Both the position numbers and the translations under genes were made by a program. Positions 9,511 through 19,935 of a stretch of DNA of 64,000 nt are shown in pieces; the first letter of the stretch is position 1, and the number at the start of each line of letters is the position of its first letter. The stretch is from Gracilimonas sp040882225 (GTDB lineage Bacteria > Bacteroidota > Rhodothermia > Balneolales > Balneolaceae), in NCBI GenBank assembly GCA_040882225.1, contig JBBEBR010000022.1, positions 372,001-436,000 of the forward strand. Direction: 5' to 3'. The notes under the pieces were generated by a model. That model was not told the DNA's origin and did no database searches. It was given only the letters and a program-made list of their open reading frames with translations.

Positions 9511-10512
9511 CTAAACTTGTACAGTAATTTCTTTCATTACCTCACTAAACAAACGATGAGATTTAAGCCGTTCTTCATGGTCATAAATATAAGAAGCTAC
9601 AATGATCTCATCTACCTTTGCTTGTTTTAAGAACTGTGTTAATTCTGTGCTGATTTTCTTCTTATCTCCCACAAAAGAATAGGTAAGCATTTGCTTCAGT
9701 GCTACTTGGTGATGGAAAGACATCACTTCATTAATATCATCAACGGGCGGAGGCAAGGGTTTGCGTTCACCGGTAATCACTCCCACAAACATTTGTTTAG
9801 TAGAAGTGGAAAGAAATTCTGCTTGCTCATTCGTATCTGCCGCAATTACATTTATGCCGGCCATCACGTACGGCTTTTTCAATTGCCTGGATGGCTCAAA
9901 TCGAGTCCGATAAATGTTTATGGCTTCCATTAGCTGCTGAGGCGCAAAGTGGCTGGCAAAGGAGTAAGGAAGTCCCAATTTTGCCGCCAAATACGCACTG
10001 TCGGTGCTGGAGCCTAAAATCCAAATGGGAACTTCGGTTCCTTCTCCAGGAAACGCTCTTACTTTCTCGCTTGCATTCTCTTTAGAGAGATATTTCTGAA
10101 GTTGGGCTACATTTTCTGGAAAGTCATAAACTTCCTGCATCCGGTTTGGACGAATGGCATGAGCCGTTGTTTGGTCGGTTCCCGGTGCCCGTCCTAAACC
10201 CAAGTCAATTCGGCCGGGATACATCGTTGCCAATGTTCCAAAGTGTTCTGCAATAATATAGGGTGAATGATTGGGAAGCATGATTCCGCCCGAACCGATA
10301 CGGATTTTTTGAGTCGCTTCGGCCATATGGCCAAGCAGTACAGAAGTAGCAGAGCTCGCAATATGTTCCATATTATGATGCTCAGCCATCCAAAAGCGGT
10401 TATACCTGAGGTCTTCTGCGTACACAGCAAGCTCGCGGCTACGCTCAATAGTCTCTTTCGGATTGCTTCCTTCAGTAACTACAGCTAAATCTAAAACGGA
10501 ATAAGGGGTCAT
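9511..10512 (-). CDS. LLM-class (luciferase-like) flavin-dependent oxidoreductase
   Basis: A 333-residue protein of the luciferase-like monooxygenase fold, closest by eye to the YhbW/MsnO8 single-component-like group. Typical stretches are RFWMAEHHN (about residues 39-47), GSGGIMLPNHSP (about 73-84) and PGRIDLGLGRAPG (98-110). Members use FMN or F420; the substrate is unknown. It stands alone on the minus strand with its own terminator 25 bases downstream. Confidence 0.88.
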   Translation of the reverse strand: MTPYSVLDLAVVTEGSNPKETIERSRELAVYAEDLRYNRFWMAEHHNMEHIASSATSVLLGHMAEATQKIRIGSGGIMLPNHSPYIIAEHFGTLATMYPGRIDLGLGRAPGTDQTTAHAIRPNRMQEVYDFPENVAQLQKYLSKENASEKVRAFPGEGTEVPIWILGSSTDSAYLAAKLGLPYSFASHFAPQQLMEAINIYRTRFEPSRQLKKPYVMAGINVIAADTNEQAEFLSTSTKQMFVGVITGERKPLPPPVDDINEVMSFHHQVALKQMLTYSFVGDKKKISTELTQFLKQAKVDEIIVASYIYDHEERLKSHRLFSEVMKEITVQV

Positions 10513-10602
10513 TTAAATGGGGTTTGAAATCATCTGTTGATTGAGTTTAAATTACCTACTCAACAAATTAAAGATATGTTTATTTCAGCCTTGGCTTCAA
10601 TT

Positions 10603-13600
10603 CTACTTAGAAGCGTGCAAAATCCTGCTGGCCCAAATTCGGGTATCATCCAAAATCACATAAATAGATGGCAGAACAAGCAGCGTGACAATTGTGGAGA
10701 ATGTTAGTCCGCCGACAATTGCGCGAGCCATGGGGAAATAGGGAGGGCCGTCTCCGCCAATTTGGGTGGTTCCGAAACAGAGTGGGATTAGGCCAAGAAC
10801 GGTTGTTCCGGCTGTCATCAAGATAGGTCGAATTCGATCTCTTCCTCCCTGGATAACCGCTTCACGACGTGATAAACCTTCGCTTCTCAAGTTATTTATG
10901 TGATCGATTAACACAATGCCATTATTCACCACAATTCCCATAAGGATTAGAATTCCAATAAAAGCCATTAGATCGAAAGTGGTACCGGTGATGAAGAAGA
11001 ACCAAAAGATGCCAATCACCCCAAAAAAGATACAGGTGATAACGCTGGTAGGGTAAAGCAGCGATTCGAAAAGAGAAGCCATAATCAGGTAAATCAGGAA
11101 GAAGGCGATCCCGATGTTGAATAACATGGTATTCATGGCGTCATCATCATTACCAAAACTGCGCCCGTAACTCCAGGCGTACCCGGTAGGGTAGGAAATT
11201 TGATTCATAACCTGCGAGATGACTTTGCGTGCATCATCCGAAGAGAGGTCATCCAGGTTAATCGCAATTCCCAAAGAGGTGCGGCGATTTTCCCGAAAAA
11301 TTCTTCCAGATCCTTTTCGCTCTTCAAAAGTAGCGAGAGAAGCGAGTTTTACAGTTTTATTGTCTCCCACAGAAATGGGCATATTTTTGAGGTCATCAAT
11401 AGACTGGCGGTCGGCGTTTTGGTAGGCGAGTACCACGTCAATTTCACCTTCTTCACCCCGAATTCTTTGGATATTCTGTCCACGCAAAGCTCCGGAAACA
11501 GTGCTGGCTATTCCGGTTGAAGTGAGGCCGAAGTTTCTTGCCCGATTATGATCAACCGTTAACCGAATTTCATCTTTGCCAATTTCGGCTTCCGATCTCA
11601 CATCGGCGAAACCATCTACCTGGGCAAGCCGCCATTCTACTTGTTCCGCTAAATCCTCCAAAACATCCATGGATTCTCCTTGCACAAAAACACGCACCTG
11701 CTCCGCGCCATTTCGACTAATGTACTCGAAAGAGGGCATTCCTATTGTTAGCTGGGGAAGATCTTTCTGGATTTCTTCTTTTATGAGCGTAACGGATTTT
11801 TCCGCGTTTTCATCATTTATCAGGTTGATGGTTGATGAAGCATGTTCGGGCTCGTAATAGGTATAAACCGATTCAATCTCGAATTTCTCTTGATTATCGT
11901 ACAGGTATTTTTCTACACGATCTACCGATTCTTTCACTCGGTCTAAGGTATAAGCTCCATTCAAATTGTATTGCAAGTTAAGCTGTCGCTCCTCTATCCG
12001 GGGAAACATATCTACATTCATAAATGAAGCGGGAATTATTCCACTCAAAAACAGCAGGACGACAAAAACAACAGAAATGGTTCTTCGGGCGAGTAACCAG
12101 CCAAGTAGTTTGGAGTATTTCACCGAAAGTTTATCGATTAAGGTTTCTTTGCGGACTTTTTCCGGAGGTTTTATTTTTGATGCAAGTAGGGGAATTACGG
12201 TGAGCGAAATCACCAGCGAAGCGATGAGTGAAATGATAATAGCCATGCCAATGTAGTACATGTGCCCAGAGATGAAACTCTCGTTCACCACGTTTGGCAG
12301 GAAAACTATAATGGAGGTAAGCGTGCCGGCAGTTACCGCAATCGAAACTTCTTTCGCACCTAAAATGGCGGCTTTCTTGGCATCGCTGCCTTTGCGCTGG
12401 TAGCGATGTATATTTTCGGTAACCACCACGGCATTATCCACCAACATACCGATGGCTAGCATCAGCCCCATCATCGATAAAATATTGAGCGAAATATCGA
12501 GGAAATAGAAAAAGCCGAGTGTTACAATCAGAGAAAAGGGAACGGCGGTAGCTACAATCAACGTGGTGTTCATCTGCCGCAGAAAAATGTAGAGAACAAT
12601 GATGGAAAGAAATGCTCCAAGCATTCCGGATTTGAAGAGTTCCCGAAGCGAGCTTAAAATTCCATCAGCCTGATTAAACATTTCATAGATGATAATGCCT
12701 TCCATTTCCGGCAACTCATTGATTAATTCTATCTCGGCAAGAATGGCATCAACAACCTCAATTGTATTCGCGGTTGATTCTTTGGTGATGTCGAGCCCAA
12801 CGGCATATTTCTGATCCAGGTGCCGTGCGTAATTTCGGATTGGAGTAGTATAATTGACAGCGGCAATATCTTTAACCCGAATGTTATTCTCGGCGATAAT
12901 GAGGTTTTCAATTTCTTCAACGCCGCTTAAATCTCCCAATGGACGTACCATATAGCGCAGGCCGGCATCAGTAATTTTACCTGCAGAAACCGAGAAATTT
13001 GCCTGCCGAAGTGTACTGCTTAATTCATTGAGGTCAATATTATAAGCGGCAATTCTGTTAGCATCCAGTTCAATCCGTATCTGCTTTTTTTCAACCCCAT
13101 ATAAAACTACCTGCCCCACTCCGTCGATTCGCTCAATGCGTTGCTTCAGGTTTCGGTTTAGTAATTCGTAGGCATCGGAAAGATCACGGTTGCTGGAGAT
13201 CCTGAGCAACAGAGTAGGAGCATCTCCATCGGCAAATTTATGTATCTGATAATATTCGAAATCATCGGGTAACTGATTCCGAATACTCTCAATTTTTTCT
13301 TTGATTTCGATGGCTTTTAAATCAATGTCATTTCCCTGCTTGAAAATGGCCACCACACCGGCATTGTCTTCCCCAGAATTTGAGTTGATTCGGTCAAGTC
13401 CGCTTATCGTTGCCAAAACTTCCTCAATAGGGCGGGTGATGCTTTCTTCAACTTCAGCGGGCGTAGAGTTAGGGTATGGAATCTGAATAAAAGCTCCCGG
13501 AAAGGTGATATTTGGCATAAACTCCAGCGGAACCAAACGCGTGGCAATAAGCCCAACCACAAGCAGACTTGTGAAAACCATCAGAGTGGTTACGGGCCTG

Positions 13601-13626
13601 CGAATAGAAAAATCGGTTAAATGCAT
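10603..13626 (-). CDS. RND-family efflux pump inner-membrane subunit (second of two)
   Basis: A 1007-residue AcrB/MexB-type permease with the normal 12-helix plus two large periplasmic loop layout. The TM4 proton-relay region reads GMLVDNAVVVTENI (about residues 393-406), with Asp followed by Asn where AcrB has two Asp. It uses the proton gradient to expel hydrophobic compounds through a tripartite channel. It begins 9 bases after the stop of the first pump gene, so both are translated from one transcript with the adaptor gene. No outer-membrane factor gene is present nearby, so a TolC-like protein must be supplied from elsewhere. Substrates unknown. Confidence 0.93.
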   Translation of the reverse strand: MHLTDFSIRRPVTTLMVFTSLLVVGLIATRLVPLEFMPNITFPGAFIQIPYPNSTPAEVEESITRPIEEVLATISGLDRINSNSGEDNAGVVAIFKQGNDIDLKAIEIKEKIESIRNQLPDDFEYYQIHKFADGDAPTLLLRISSNRDLSDAYELLNRNLKQRIERIDGVGQVVLYGVEKKQIRIELDANRIAAYNIDLNELSSTLRQANFSVSAGKITDAGLRYMVRPLGDLSGVEEIENLIIAENNIRVKDIAAVNYTTPIRNYARHLDQKYAVGLDITKESTANTIEVVDAILAEIELINELPEMEGIIIYEMFNQADGILSSLRELFKSGMLGAFLSIIVLYIFLRQMNTTLIVATAVPFSLIVTLGFFYFLDISLNILSMMGLMLAIGMLVDNAVVVTENIHRYQRKGSDAKKAAILGAKEVSIAVTAGTLTSIIVFLPNVVNESFISGHMYYIGMAIIISLIASLVISLTVIPLLASKIKPPEKVRKETLIDKLSVKYSKLLGWLLARRTISVVFVVLLFLSGIIPASFMNVDMFPRIEERQLNLQYNLNGAYTLDRVKESVDRVEKYLYDNQEKFEIESVYTYYEPEHASSTINLINDENAEKSVTLIKEEIQKDLPQLTIGMPSFEYISRNGAEQVRVFVQGESMDVLEDLAEQVEWRLAQVDGFADVRSEAEIGKDEIRLTVDHNRARNFGLTSTGIASTVSGALRGQNIQRIRGEEGEIDVVLAYQNADRQSIDDLKNMPISVGDNKTVKLASLATFEERKGSGRIFRENRRTSLGIAINLDDLSSDDARKVISQVMNQISYPTGYAWSYGRSFGNDDDAMNTMLFNIGIAFFLIYLIMASLFESLLYPTSVITCIFFGVIGIFWFFFITGTTFDLMAFIGILILMGIVVNNGIVLIDHINNLRSEGLSRREAVIQGGRDRIRPILMTAGTTVLGLIPLCFGTTQIGGDGPPYFPMARAIVGGLTFSTIVTLLVLPSIYVILDDTRIWASRILHASK

Positions 13627-13635
13627 GACTGTTAA

Positions 13636-16600
13636 TTATGATTTTTCTGTGGATGGAGAATACTGTTTGCGATCCATGATGTCGTACATCACGGGAATTA
13701 CCACCAGTGTAAGCAGGGTAGATACGAGCAATCCGCCGATTACGGTGATTCCCATCGGAGCGCGTAATTCGGCACCATCACCAAAACCAATGGCAAGCGG
13801 AAGTAAGCCAAGAGTGGTTGTAAGGGTGGTCATCACAATTGGCCGGAACCGGGATTTCCCGCCTTCCATAATGGCTTCAAGTTTATCGGTTCCTTTTTGT
13901 CTCAGTTGATTTACGAGATCAATCAAAACGATGGCGTTGTTTACCACAATTCCGGCAAGCAGAATCAATCCAATAAACACCACAATGCTGATTGTTGTGC
14001 CGGTGAGATATAGCGCTAAAATTGCACCAACCAAAGCCAAAGGAATGGTGAAAAGTATGATAAAAGGATGGAGGAGCGACTCGAATTGTGAGGCCATCAC
14101 CAAATAAACAAGAAAAACCGCGAGTAAAAGTGCGAAGATCAAGGATTCGAAGGAATCGGACATTTCTTCGTTTTGGCCGGCAATTCGGGCAAGCGTACCA
14201 ATGGGAAGAGTGATTTCACGTAAAGCCTGCTGAACTTCTTCGGCAGCTTCACCTAAATCTCCATAGCTAAGATTGGCGGATACCACAGCCACTCGTTGCT
14301 GAGAAACCCGTCGGATTTCCCCCGGGCCATTCGCCACACGAACCTGCGCGATGGCACTTAGTGGAATTGGACGATCGCTTCCGGGGTTTACCACAAGCCG
14401 CTTAATTTCTTCGATAGATGAACGGTCGGATTCACGCGCCCGAACCAAGACATCTATTTTGCGGTCTTTCCAGGAGTAGCGGGTGGCTACATCACCACGA
14501 ACATTGCTCACAATTCGGTCGGCTACTTCATGAACCTGAAGGCCAAAACCTGCGGCACGATCGCGGTCAAATATAATCTGGATTTCGGGGCTGCCGATTT
14601 CCATAGTGCTTTTAATATCCGCAAACCTACTATTCTCGGATAATTTTCGGGAAACAGCATCACCGGCTTCTTTTAGCCTATCGAGATCGAAACCACTAAT
14701 CTCAATTTCTACAGGTGTTTTGAATGAGAAAAGGGAAGGGCGGGCAAATTTATACTGAAGTCCCGGAACTTGCTGTAAGGAAGTCCGCATATTGTCCATA
14801 GCGATTTCTTCCTGGGATGATGAAGAACCCGAGGCAAGCATCACGTTTAATTCTCCCCAGTTCTCTCCGCCTTCGTCAGGATTGGCATCCATTCGGTTTC
14901 CGGTTCCGGCAACGGCAAAAGTTGTTTTTACATCGCCCACACTTTTGGCTGAATTTTGAACGGAACGTAAAGCTTGGTCGGTTTGCTCAATTGGTGTGCC
15001 GGGTGGAAGTTTAAATTCGATGGAAAATTCACCCTGTGAAAGTTGCGGGATTAGTTCTACCCCGATTTTAGGAACCAGGGCAATAGAGCCGGCAAAAATC
15101 AGCAGTGCAGAAGAAAGAACGATGAATTTGTGATTCAGGGACCATCTCAATAGCGAAACATAGGTTTTTTCTGTTGCGCGGTAACCTGCATCAAAAACAA
15201 AAACCAGTGGTGAAAATAAGAATTTGGTGATTTTTGCGATCCAGGTAAAAATGAGTCGAAATCCACGGGTAATGAAAGTGGGTATAGTATAAAACAAGAA
15301 CAGACGAATACTTCGTAAGATTCTCCCAAATTTAGTTTTTGGTTCCTTCAACTGTAAGCGAGGCACTTCTTTTTTTGAACCGCCAATGGATGACATCATT
15401 GGAATTAATGTGAGCGCAACTATCAGTGAGGCGAGTAAAGAAAAAGTTACCGTAAGAGCCTGATCCCGAAAAAGCTGTCCGGCAATTCCCTGCACAAAAA
15501 CGAGCGGAAAAAATACGGCTATGGTTGTTAGAGTGGAAGCAATAACCGCCATTCCCACTTCACCGGCTCCCTCGCGAGCTGCTTCCAGTAAATTTTTGCC
15601 CATATCTCTATGGCGGGCAATATTCTCGAGCACTACAATGGAGTTATCCACAAGCATACCAATTCCCAGTGCAATTCCTCCTAAAGACATGATGTTCAGG
15701 GAAATGTCATTGCCGTACATCAGGTTGAAAGTAGCAATAATGGAAACAGGGATGGATATCGAAATAATAACCGTAGCCCAGAAATTTCTGAGGAATAAAT
15801 AAAGTACCAGCACGGCCAGAATTCCACCGATGATTCCAGCGTTTTTCACCTCATTTACTGCTGAGGAAATAAATACAGACTGATCGTAAACTTTCTCAAG
15901 TTTCATTTCTTCTGGAAGAACTTTTTTAATCTCCTGAACCCGGCTTTCGATGGTTTCAGCAACGGCCACAGTGTTGGCATCGCCTTCTTTGTAAATAGCC
16001 ACTTCCACCGCTTCAGATCCGTTTAACCGGGTGATTGCCTCCCGCTCTTTATACGCTTGTGTTACTTCCGCAACATCTTTGAGGTAGATTGTATTACTAT
16101 TTTGGCGGGCAACAACCACATCCTGTATCTGGGCTATAGATTTGAACTCATTAAGGGTGCGGACCAAGTATTGCTGAGAACCTTCTTCGAGTCGCCCACC
16201 GGAAAGATTAACGTTTTCCGCATCCAAAATGCCAGTAATGGTTTCGATAGGAATATTGAGGTAAGCCAGGCGCTGCTGATCGATATTTACCTGTATTTCT
16301 TCTTCCAGTCCACCACTGATTTTTACCGCAGCAACTCCAAAGGAAGATTCAAGCTTCTTTTTCAGTTGCTCATCGGCCAATATTCGTAATCCCTTTAAGC
16401 GGGAAATTGCCTCCGGACTGGAAAGGTTTTCATAAGCGGCGTACTGAACTTCGGAGTCTTTCTCCTGTTCAGGCTGCTCCTCGTTATAATAAAGTGCATA
16501 GCGAATGATGGGATCGAGAGTGGGATCAAACCGTAGAGTGACTGGCTTTTTTGCCTCAAGTGGAAGCTGAACAGCATCAAGTTTACTCATTACATCCAGG

Positions 16601-16914
16601 TTTGCGATGTTCATATCTGAGCCCCAGGCAAATTCAAGAACCACATCCGATTGGCCCGCCCGGGAGATTGATCGAACCTGCCGAACTCCTTTCACCACAC
16701 CAACGGCTTCTTCCACAGGTTTGGTGATCAGGTTTTCAACTTCAATGGGGGCGGCGCCTTCAAAGGCGGTTCGAACGGTAAGAGTTGGATAACTAAGTTC
16801 AGGCAGTAAATTCACATTAAGGCGGGAGAGTGAAACCACCCCAAAAAGAAGGATACCCACTGTGAACATTGCAATGGTAACTTTCCGGCGGATTGAAAGA
16901 TCTATGATTTTCAT
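13636..16914 (-). CDS. RND-family efflux pump inner-membrane subunit (first of two)
   Basis: A 1092-residue pump, about 85 residues longer than its downstream partner. The extra length is mainly a Lys/Arg- and aromatic-rich stretch at about residues 500-580, between TM6 and TM7. The TM4 motif is GMLVDNSIVVLENI. The N-terminus (MKIIDLSIRRKVTIAM) and ESLLHPFIILFTIPLALVG near the C-terminal half are typical RND features. It sits 13 bases after the adaptor gene and 9 bases before the second pump. Two different pumps with one adaptor suggest either a heteromeric pump like MdtBC or two alternative complexes. Confidence 0.93.
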   Translation of the reverse strand: MKIIDLSIRRKVTIAMFTVGILLFGVVSLSRLNVNLLPELSYPTLTVRTAFEGAAPIEVENLITKPVEEAVGVVKGVRQVRSISRAGQSDVVLEFAWGSDMNIANLDVMSKLDAVQLPLEAKKPVTLRFDPTLDPIIRYALYYNEEQPEQEKDSEVQYAAYENLSSPEAISRLKGLRILADEQLKKKLESSFGVAAVKISGGLEEEIQVNIDQQRLAYLNIPIETITGILDAENVNLSGGRLEEGSQQYLVRTLNEFKSIAQIQDVVVARQNSNTIYLKDVAEVTQAYKEREAITRLNGSEAVEVAIYKEGDANTVAVAETIESRVQEIKKVLPEEMKLEKVYDQSVFISSAVNEVKNAGIIGGILAVLVLYLFLRNFWATVIISISIPVSIIATFNLMYGNDISLNIMSLGGIALGIGMLVDNSIVVLENIARHRDMGKNLLEAAREGAGEVGMAVIASTLTTIAVFFPLVFVQGIAGQLFRDQALTVTFSLLASLIVALTLIPMMSSIGGSKKEVPRLQLKEPKTKFGRILRSIRLFLFYTIPTFITRGFRLIFTWIAKITKFLFSPLVFVFDAGYRATEKTYVSLLRWSLNHKFIVLSSALLIFAGSIALVPKIGVELIPQLSQGEFSIEFKLPPGTPIEQTDQALRSVQNSAKSVGDVKTTFAVAGTGNRMDANPDEGGENWGELNVMLASGSSSSQEEIAMDNMRTSLQQVPGLQYKFARPSLFSFKTPVEIEISGFDLDRLKEAGDAVSRKLSENSRFADIKSTMEIGSPEIQIIFDRDRAAGFGLQVHEVADRIVSNVRGDVATRYSWKDRKIDVLVRARESDRSSIEEIKRLVVNPGSDRPIPLSAIAQVRVANGPGEIRRVSQQRVAVVSANLSYGDLGEAAEEVQQALREITLPIGTLARIAGQNEEMSDSFESLIFALLLAVFLVYLVMASQFESLLHPFIILFTIPLALVGAILALYLTGTTISIVVFIGLILLAGIVVNNAIVLIDLVNQLRQKGTDKLEAIMEGGKSRFRPIVMTTLTTTLGLLPLAIGFGDGAELRAPMGITVIGGLLVSTLLTLVVIPVMYDIMDRKQYSPSTEKS

Positions 16915-16927
16915 TTATTCGGTCCGC

Positions 16928-17977
16928 TTAAAGTATAGTGATTATGTTCACTTTTGAACTGTCCTGTAGGCTGCCTTGTCCCACGGTAACTACCGTTTCA
17001 CCTTCCTCTAATCCATCAATAACTTCAATGCTCAAGCCATTTACGTATCCGGTTCTTATTGTTTTTTTGAAGGCGAGAGAATCAACAATTACATATACGC
17101 TTTGGTTAAGGTCTTCCGAGAGAACAGCGGATTTGGGAATCATTCGGGTGTTTTCGCGGGTGTCGTATACAATTTTTACCCGGCCAAACATTCCAGGACG
17201 CAGCATATCTTTGGTTTCATTTACAAAAATAGTGGCTTTAAATGTTCCAGTAAGTGGATCAACCACTGGACTTATACGTTCCACATGGCCTTCAAAAAGC
17301 TGACCGGGGAGAGCGTCTACTTGTAAATGTGCTTTCTGCCCTTTTTTGATTTTTGGCATTTCATGTTCCGGTACATGCAAAATTGCCTGAAGTGGTTCAA
17401 AATCCGTGACTCTGTAAATCTGCTGATCTGTGGTAATCATGTTTCCAGCTTTCACAAACCGTTGAGAAATTATTCCATTGATAGGCGATTTAATAGAAGT
17501 GTATTTCACGTTCAAACCGGCTAAATCATAAGCTGCTTTTTGAGACTCATACTCGAACTGTGAGTTTTGAAAAGTTTCTGCCGCAATCAGGTTTTTTTCG
17601 TAAAGCTCTTTATTGCGTTGAAAATCATTATACAGGCGATCCATGGTTGCTTTTGCGCGGTCAGCTTCCATGCGATATTGCGCATCTTCTAATTTAGCAA
17701 TTACTTGTCCGGCTTTTACAAAATCCCCTTCTTCCACATAAATTTCTTCTAAGATTCCACGCACTTTCGATACAACGGTGGCTTCGCGTTCAGCCTCAAG
17801 AGTAGCGGTATTTGCATAATAGGCCGATATATCTCCCCGGTTTACCAGGCTAACCTCAACCGGGATTACAAGTTTTTCCTCTTCATTTTCTGGGTTTTCA
17901 TCATTATTACAAGCTGAAAAAGTTAGCATGGAAGCAGCAAATAAAAAGGGGAGCAGGTACCGGTTTTGATTTTTCAT
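16928..17977 (-). CDS. RND efflux periplasmic adaptor (membrane fusion protein), lipoprotein
   Basis: A 349-residue HlyD/AcrA-type adaptor. Residues 1-22 are a signal sequence ending in a lipobox-like FSA-Cys23, so it is probably lipid-anchored. The split lipoyl (biotinyl-like) domain is seen at about residues 65-100 (VSKVRGILEEIYVEEGDFVKAGQ) and 155-190 (IKSPINGIISQRFVKAGN), with the alpha-hairpin between and a beta-barrel domain after. It couples the two downstream RND pumps to an outer-membrane channel. It is the first pump gene in the cluster and starts 47 bases after the formyltransferase-like gene. Confidence 0.92.
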   Translation of the reverse strand: MKNQNRYLLPFLFAASMLTFSACNNDENPENEEEKLVIPVEVSLVNRGDISAYYANTATLEAEREATVVSKVRGILEEIYVEEGDFVKAGQVIAKLEDAQYRMEADRAKATMDRLYNDFQRNKELYEKNLIAAETFQNSQFEYESQKAAYDLAGLNVKYTSIKSPINGIISQRFVKAGNMITTDQQIYRVTDFEPLQAILHVPEHEMPKIKKGQKAHLQVDALPGQLFEGHVERISPVVDPLTGTFKATIFVNETKDMLRPGMFGRVKIVYDTRENTRMIPKSAVLSEDLNQSVYVIVDSLAFKKTIRTGYVNGLSIEVIDGLEEGETVVTVGQGSLQDSSKVNIITIL

Positions 17978-18024
17978 TAGAGCAATAAATTGAGATTATT
18001 TTCAATTTTCGCATTTACGCACGC

Positions 18025-18843
18025 TCATTTTCTTTGTTTCGGAAGGGGGATGCTTTCGTTAAAATAGGTCACGACTTTCGCACTTCTTTTTGGTGGATGT
18101 GAAAAACCCAAAGCTCGTTTAGCTAAATACTTAAGGCTTTTCGAAAGAGTCCGTTCTTTGCTGTTGAAATTTCTACCAGTTTCTTTTTGGGGTTTTCCCG
18201 AAAAACTTTCACCCGATTTTTCAACCGCTTGAAGAAACCTCAAAACAGCTTGGGCAAGTAAATGTGTGGTTTTACAGTCAACGGAGATTTCTCCGTCACG
18301 GAAATGGAGCTCAGGATAAACTTCTGCGATTATATTTCCTGTATCAATGCCTTTCGTTAAGTGATGAATACATCCCCCGAGATGATCGAAATCATTATAA
18401 AAAAGAGGCCAAAACAGAGTATCATTTCCCCGATAAAACGGAGCAATCCCATAATGGATATTAATTGCGGCCAAACTTGGAATTTCAATCAAACCCGGTT
18501 TTAGCAGCGGAGAACGGCAAGTTATGAGTACATCCGGGGAGAGCTTTTTGACAGTTTCAATTCCCTTTTCTCCATTTAAGTCATCCGAAGGAATGAGAAC
18601 TTTATTCGAAATTTCAGGAAAGTTTTTTCCGGGATAGATTTTTCGGTTCCACAGCTCTCGGTGCAATTTCCAGCTAACACGATTTGCAAGATCCTTGAAA
18701 AATGTTTTTTTTTGTAATGTCTGATTCGAAGCCTTTTCAGAGTAGGTAGGCTGCACCACAACAGCGGATGGATATTGTTTTATGATCTGCTCTATCACAT
18801 ATAATTCTCTCGTAGCATATTCGCTGATGATGACAATATTCAT
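18025..18843 (-). CDS. Formyltransferase-family protein
   Basis: A 272-residue protein with the formyl-transferase core (methionyl-tRNA formyltransferase/GART type). The catalytic Asn128, His130 and Asp167 are seen in INIHYGIAPFYRG and KGIDTGN. The C-terminus lacks an obvious Fmt tRNA-binding domain, and the protein is shorter than Fmt (about 310). It therefore more likely formylates a small substrate such as a sugar amine; this is inference. It lies 12 bases after the serine hydrolase gene and 47 bases before the efflux adaptor gene on the same strand. Confidence 0.75.
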   Translation of the reverse strand: MNIVIISEYATRELYVIEQIIKQYPSAVVVQPTYSEKASNQTLQKKTFFKDLANRVSWKLHRELWNRKIYPGKNFPEISNKVLIPSDDLNGEKGIETVKKLSPDVLITCRSPLLKPGLIEIPSLAAINIHYGIAPFYRGNDTLFWPLFYNDFDHLGGCIHHLTKGIDTGNIIAEVYPELHFRDGEISVDCKTTHLLAQAVLRFLQAVEKSGESFSGKPQKETGRNFNSKERTLSKSLKYLAKRALGFSHPPKRSAKVVTYFNESIPLPKQRK

Positions 18844-18855
18844 CTTGGTTATCCG

Positions 18856-19935
18856 CTAATATTCCAGATAAGGAATCAGCGAGTTTTCAATGAAAGCGAA
18901 CATCTCTTTTTCATAATGGCGCGAGCCTTTATTCCTGCTGATGTCGGATGTGATTGCCACAACGGCGTCAAGTTCGGGAAACATCAGGATGTATTGCCCC
19001 GCATATCCCCAGGCAAATTCCAGATTATAATCAGCCACTTTTTCACGCCACCACATATAGCCGTAGTCATGATGGCTTGCAGGACTCCTGGTGTAGGATT
19101 TCAATGACTCTTCAACCCATTCTTTCGAAATTAATCTGTGGCCTTCAAAAACTCCTCTGTCCATAACCATTCTGCCAATTTTTATCATGTCTTCCGGTTT
19201 CAGGACCATATCATTTCCTCCGAGATAATAACCCTGCGGATCTTTAATCCAGCCTTGCAAGGTGATATCCATAGGGCCAAAAAGATATTTCTCGGCAAAA
19301 TCTTTGGTATTCATTCCGGTGGCTTTGGTAAGTATCACGGAAAGCAAGTGTGAGGTTCCGGTACTATAAACCATTTTTTCTCCACTTTTAGCAACAAGTG
19401 GCAGGTCGAGCGCATAGGTAACCCAGTCTCGGCTTGAGACCCAATTTCCATAGTGATCAAAACTGGTAGTTCTAAGTCCCGCGCGCATCGTTAATAAATC
19501 TTTGATGGTGATTGAAGATTTCTTCGCATCAGGATTCACACTAAAATACTCTGGAAAAAAGCTTTCAATTTGCTGATCAACACCAGTGAGATAGTTTTTA
19601 TCAATCGCTATCCCGATCAGGAGAGAGAGAATACTTTTTGAAGCTGATTTAATATTGGTGGCTTTATCAGGATTCATCCAGTCGAAATATTTTTCGGCGA
19701 TAATGTGATTGTTTTTCCCCACAATAATGCTGTTAACGGTTCCAACTTTTCTAAACTGTTCAACCATACGTTCAAATCTTAGCTGATTTTCTTTTTCAAA
19801 GGAGGGAACAGAGGCGGGGTCAAAATCGGGGTAGTTGAAATCAGCACTTCCAGACTTGCTTGAGCTGAAAATACTAAGGCAAAAAGTAAGGATTAACAAC
19901 ACAGTGTAATATCTGATTCCGGCCAAATGATACAT
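18856..19935 (-). CDS. Serine hydrolase of the beta-lactamase/penicillin-binding-protein-like family
   Basis: A 359-residue exported protein with a signal peptide or N-terminal anchor at about residues 9-28. The active-site SxxK motif is Ser97-A-S-Lys100 (KSASKSILSLLIG), the second motif is Tyr-Ser-Thr (VYSTGTSHLLS) and the third motif region reads WGYAGQYI. Members include esterases (EstB), D-aminopeptidases and 6-aminohexanoate-dimer hydrolases; the substrate cannot be told. It is the first gene of a minus-strand group leading into the formyltransferase and efflux genes. Confidence 0.88.
   Translation of the reverse strand: MYHLAGIRYYTVLLILTFCLSIFSSSKSGSADFNYPDFDPASVPSFEKENQLRFERMVEQFRKVGTVNSIIVGKNNHIIAEKYFDWMNPDKATNIKSASKSILSLLIGIAIDKNYLTGVDQQIESFFPEYFSVNPDAKKSSITIKDLLTMRAGLRTTSFDHYGNWVSSRDWVTYALDLPLVAKSGEKMVYSTGTSHLLSVILTKATGMNTKDFAEKYLFGPMDITLQGWIKDPQGYYLGGNDMVLKPEDMIKIGRMVMDRGVFEGHRLISKEWVEESLKSYTRSPASHHDYGYMWWREKVADYNLEFAWGYAGQYILMFPELDAVVAITSDISRNKGSRHYEKEMFAFIENSLIPYLEY

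Noticed and set aside
13505..13909. Plus-strand open frame of 134 codons across the RND pump junction
   Set aside because: Antisense to two well-supported pump genes, with no family resemblance.
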